Positions 19,842 to 22,820 of a DNA stretch of 22,820 bases are shown here, piece by piece; the first letter of the stretch is position 1, and every line of letters begins with the position of its first letter. This stretch comes from JBFLYO01 sp040756745. GTDB lineage: Bacteria; Bacteroidota; Ignavibacteria; UBA10030; UBA6906. The stretch lies in the NCBI GenBank assembly GCA_040756745.1, contig JBFLYO010000045.1:1-22820 (forward strand), read 5' to 3'. Position numbers and translations under genes: made by a program. The notes beneath the pieces were generated by a model. That model was not told the origin of the DNA, did not search any database, and saw only the letters and a list, made by a program, of their open reading frames with translations.

Positions 19842-22820
19842 TTATGCAGGCCAGCGCGCGATTTCGGACTGATCTGTGCGGCTGACCAGCACCATCGATA
19901 CACGGCCTCCAGGTACCCGCGCCATTACTTCAAGCCCCGTCTCGCGATGCTTGAATCTGGCAGCGCAATCTGCTCCCGACTCATTTACAAGCAGATAGAG
20001 GACCGCCCCTTCAAAGACGAGCGATCTCACGAGCAACGGAGAGGGGTCATCTCCCGCCAATCTGAATGTTGGCTCGACCCCGGATTCCCGCAACGCCATT
20101 GAGTAAAACCGCACCAGCGGATCAGTCTCGTCGCTCAGTTCAATGGGTACAGGCGACCAAATAATTCTCCCCCTCCCCCACGTCAGCGTTTTTATCCCCG
20201 TAGCATCCCCCCCTCCCCCCGTCTTGAGCACCTTTTGCATCTTCTCCCCTCTGAAACTGACCCGGCACGTCACGCCGTCGATCTCGACCATCTCCTCTTG
20301 CGCGACCGGCTCAGTCTCCGACGACAGCCCAAGCTTCTCCATCCTCCCCGTCGGCAGCCAGTGCTCATCGCCGTCGAAGGCCCCGGTCACGACGAGCGTC
20401 GACCCCTCTTCAACATGTCGAAGGAGAAGATCCCAGGCCTTGCGGCTAATTACCAATGGAGAAGGCAGAATCATCAACTTTGCACTCCCCTTCCAATCGG
20501 AGAGCTGGTACTCCCCAACGGCCTGTATCCCAATGCCGCACCGGTACGCAAGCGCACGGACCGCGGCACGGGTTGCGGCGATGGCCTGGTTCCGGACGCT
20601 GAGCAGTGAGGACTGCGGCACGACGAGTACCACCGGATCGGGTTCAGGATCTGTCATGAATTTCGCGATGTTGCCGAACCACCGGGAAATCGACACAAAC
20701 GAAAAGAACTCCGGCTTGACTGATCCGTCAGCCCGACGGAGGCCGATCGCCGCCTCGTTTTCCGAATCCATGTACGGGTTCGTGTTCCAGATCCACTGCA
20801 CGTACCCCGCGCCCCCCGAGGCAAATGCGAGGACCAGCTTCCGCTCGAGGAGCCGGGCCGCCTCCTCCTCGGTCCGCCACGCGCTCCCGCCCAGCTTCTC
20901 GTAGAACATCACTCCGGTCTCTTCGATCAGATTTGGAGTGGCCGGCGAACCGGTAACGACACCATCCCACAGGAGATCGTCATTCGCCCACCAGGTATGG
21001 ATGCTTGTCATCCCCACGGCGCCGGCATGGAACAGCGGTGCCGGGCGGTCTGCGGTCCCCCCCTCGTCCTGGCCGACGGTGATGATCTGCTGAGGGTTTC
21101 CGTTCGCTCTGATGGCCGAGGTCATCTCTCGAACCCAGCCGGTGAACATCTCCTGGGCGAAGAGCCTGTAGTCGAGAGACTTGTTGGGCCGGCGGTTGTA
21201 GAAGATGTTCGTGTCATCGAAGTCCCGCAACGCCGGCAGACTCTCCGGCTCATCTGCCGCTCCAAGCCACATTTCCTGGAGTCTCTTCCGACGTTCCTTG
21301 TCGTTTGCAACAGGATACCGAAGGCGAAGCCATGACCGCCAGGCCTCCTGCTCGTATCTGTCATAGTTAGGACGACAGTGCCAGAGATGTTTCGGGGAAC
21401 AGAAGGAGGGTTCGTTGATAAGATCCCAGATGATATCATCGACGGCACCAAAGCGTTTTGCAAATGCGCCCACGAATTCCTTTTGAGCTGCAACGGAGCG
21501 TGGGTCGAGATACGGGTTCTCCCCTCCCCATGTCTCCGGCAGGAATGCGAAGAAAGTGAATATAACCGGGATACGCCGGCGGGTCGCGGACAGCATGTAT
21601 GCGTCGAACGCACGGAGGACGGCCTCGTGCGGTTTGCCGGTCCGGTTCGTATGGAGACTCCAGCCGGTCCAGATCCCTGTGCGAACAAGATTGACCCCCA
21701 CCTCCTCCATCTCCTCAAAATCGTTCTCCCACGCCAGCGGATTCGGTTCGAGCAGAAATTTCCTGTGGACGTCGGATGCCATGTACGTGGTCCCGGTCAC
21801 CGGGTAGGGTGCATCCGCGCGACGAAGGTATCTCCCGTCATTTGTAATCCGATCGCCGCCACGGACCGCGTCGTCTGAAGCGATCCAGAACCCCGATTCG
21901 GCGGTCAGGGTCTTTTCCGTCTCAGGAAATCCGCCGCGCATCCTGCAGCGGGCCGTCAGACGGTAGAACGATGCTCCCTCCTTTCCCGCAGACTTGACAG
22001 AGAGCGGCCCCCGACCAACAAAGGCGCCATCTCTCTCACGGACATCAAAGGTTGTAAAGCCGACCGGTTTGCCTGACTCGTCCGTTACTGTGATCCTGCA
22101 TTCGCCGCGGATGCTACTCTGACCCACGCTCTTGGGACGGGTCACTATGGCGGAACAAGAGATGCTTTCGCCCGGCCGGTATCGGGCATATGACGTCCGG
22201 ACGGTGAATTCGTATGCGCGCTCGGCAGCAAAACTGACGAGAGTCCGGATCGCCGCGGGACTCATGCTGCCTTGAAACGCTGCAAACACCCAGCGCCCGC
22301 CGGCGTACCTTCCGCGCAGCCGGTCGATGCTCACGACAGGCGCGCAGACAGGCCAACCTTCTCGCATTTCATACACCAAAGAACGCATGAGGGCATCGCG
22401 AGGTCCGGTGGATCCGTCCTCCTTTGGAAAGTCCTTCCCTGTCGTCAGTCGCACATACAGTGCAAACGCCCGCGATACACTAAGGCCCCCGGCAAGACCT
22501 TGTAGATCTGGGGCGGCATCGAAGAGCTGGGAGGATGGTTCCTTTATAATAGAGAAACTCTGCGTGATGCCAAGGCGCTTATGATAGGCCGTCTGGCGGA
22601 CTTCTGCATGCCACCGGTCCCCTTCCCTCCGCGCCGGCAACGCGAGTGGCGCACCGCCAAGGTTGACCCAATTTCCGCCGTGGGCGAGGTAATGCTCGAT
22701 TTCGCTCCACGCCTGCTTTGGGAACGCAGAGCCGAACGGCGTGACAAGGACGTCCACCTCGCCGAGCGCAAACAGGCGCGCAAGCTGTTCTACCCCCACG
22801 AAACGCGCGTGCAGTCCATC
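19842..22820 (-). CDS. Large multidomain glycoside hydrolase, clan-A type, 5' end beyond the window
   Basis: The frame is open to the right edge, so the N terminus is missing; 993 residues are visible. A GTG at 22797-22799 is only an internal codon, since the coding pattern continues upstream of it. Numbered from that GTG: a region resembling an amidotransferase-like fold (HYLAHGGNWVNLGG, about 36-49), an Ig-like beta domain (about 190-320), then a TIM barrel. The clan-A acid/base is E463 in IWDLINEPSF and the likely nucleophile is E627 in IEETGVMF; WIWNTNP follows. After the barrel comes a second Rossmann/amidotransferase-like segment (VVLVVPQSSLLSVRN and LVVTGAFDGD), as in beta-galactosidase trimerisation domains, and a final beta domain. 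It is probably a beta-galactosidase, beta-mannosidase or GH5-like enzyme; the family is not determined. Confidence 0.82.
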   Translation of the reverse strand, partial: DGLHARFVGVEQLARLFALGEVDVLVTPFGSAFPKQAWSEIEHYLAHGGNWVNLGGAPLALPARREGDRWHAEVRQTAYHKRLGITQSFSIIKEPSSQLFDAAPDLQGLAGGLSVSRAFALYVRLTTGKDFPKEDGSTGPRDALMRSLVYEMREGWPVCAPVVSIDRLRGRYAGGRWVFAAFQGSMSPAAIRTLVSFAAERAYEFTVRTSYARYRPGESISCSAIVTRPKSVGQSSIRGECRITVTDESGKPVGFTTFDVRERDGAFVGRGPLSVKSAGKEGASFYRLTARCRMRGGFPETEKTLTAESGFWIASDDAVRGGDRITNDGRYLRRADAPYPVTGTTYMASDVHRKFLLEPNPLAWENDFEEMEEVGVNLVRTGIWTGWSLHTNRTGKPHEAVLRAFDAYMLSATRRRIPVIFTFFAFLPETWGGENPYLDPRSVAAQKEFVGAFAKRFGAVDDIIWDLINEPSFCSPKHLWHCRPNYDRYEQEAWRSWLRLRYPVANDKERRKRLQEMWLGAADEPESLPALRDFDDTNIFYNRRPNKSLDYRLFAQEMFTGWVREMTSAIRANGNPQQIITVGQDEGGTADRPAPLFHAGAVGMTSIHTWWANDDLLWDGVVTGSPATPNLIEETGVMFYEKLGGSAWRTEEEAARLLERKLVLAFASGGAGYVQWIWNTNPYMDSENEAAIGLRRADGSVKPEFFSFVSISRWFGNIAKFMTDPEPDPVVLVVPQSSLLSVRNQAIAATRAAVRALAYRCGIGIQAVGEYQLSDWKGSAKLMILPSPLVISRKAWDLLLRHVEEGSTLVVTGAFDGDEHWLPTGRMEKLGLSSETEPVAQEEMVEIDGVTCRVSFRGEKMQKVLKTGGGGDATGIKTLTWGRGRIIWSPVPIELSDETDPLVRFYSMALRESGVEPTFRLAGDDPSPLLVRSLVFEGAVLYLLVNESGADCAARFKHRETGLEVMARVPGGRVSMVLVSRTDQSEIARWPA

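Overview
The window is a GC-rich bacterial chromosomal segment with tightly packed genes, nearly all on the minus strand. It carries two catabolic gene clusters followed by a set of sugar, lipid and glycan genes. No rRNA, tRNA, transposase, phage gene or CRISPR array was seen. Several intergenic regions carry a promoter-like pattern, TTG, then 19-20 nt, then a TAnnTTTG-like box. That pattern is typical of the Bacteroidota/Chlorobi (FCB) group. Together with the symporter, NagX-like and GH20 repertoire it suggests a GC-rich, Ignavibacteria-like or other Bacteroidota-related heterotroph. This assignment is an inference. Shine-Dalgarno sequences are clear at several genes but not at all of them.

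Region 1 (1-9860, all minus strand, read from right to left) looks like one long catabolic unit. A good promoter with an overlapping perfect palindrome lies at about 9718-9756. The genes then run: DapA-family deaminase, alpha-ketoglutarate-semialdehyde-type dehydrogenase, GntR/FCD regulator, 4-hydroxyproline 2-epimerase, FAD-dependent D-amino-acid dehydrogenase, M24 peptidase, small lipoprotein, xylulokinase and xylose isomerase (cut by the left edge). The first five genes plus the oxidoreductase form the complete trans-4-hydroxy-L-proline to 2-oxoglutarate pathway. The peptidase could release (hydroxy)proline from peptides. A second candidate promoter in front of the lipoprotein suggests that lipoprotein-xylB-xylA can also be transcribed separately.

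Region 2 (9861-10520, plus strand) holds a single exported beta-barrel-type protein, divergent from the hydroxyproline operon. Region 3 (10525-14742, minus) is a GH20 beta-N-acetylhexosaminidase, an SSS-family sodium:solute symporter and a two-helix small membrane protein, behind a strong Bacteroidota-like promoter. Upstream lies a 310-bp gene-free stretch with a GGTTRA hexamer array and a roughly 90-bp nested palindromic element.

Region 4 (15053-17822, minus) contains an MBL-fold hydrolase, a galactokinase-like GHMP kinase and a sugar-1-phosphate nucleotidyltransferase, overlapping or directly abutting. It looks like a salvage route from free sugar to NDP-sugar. Divergent from it (17972-19093, plus) is a NagX/HGSNAT-like multispanning membrane protein. 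Region 5 is a fatty-acid-hydroxylase-superfamily protein (19097-19747, minus) and a large clan-A-type glycoside hydrolase whose start lies beyond the right edge (19842-22820, minus).

Taken together, the segment fits an organism feeding on polymer breakdown products: hydroxyproline-containing peptides, xylose and N-acetylhexosamines. Hydroxyproline plus pentose catabolism in one directional block would suit plant hydroxyproline-rich glycoproteins, but that ecological reading is speculative.
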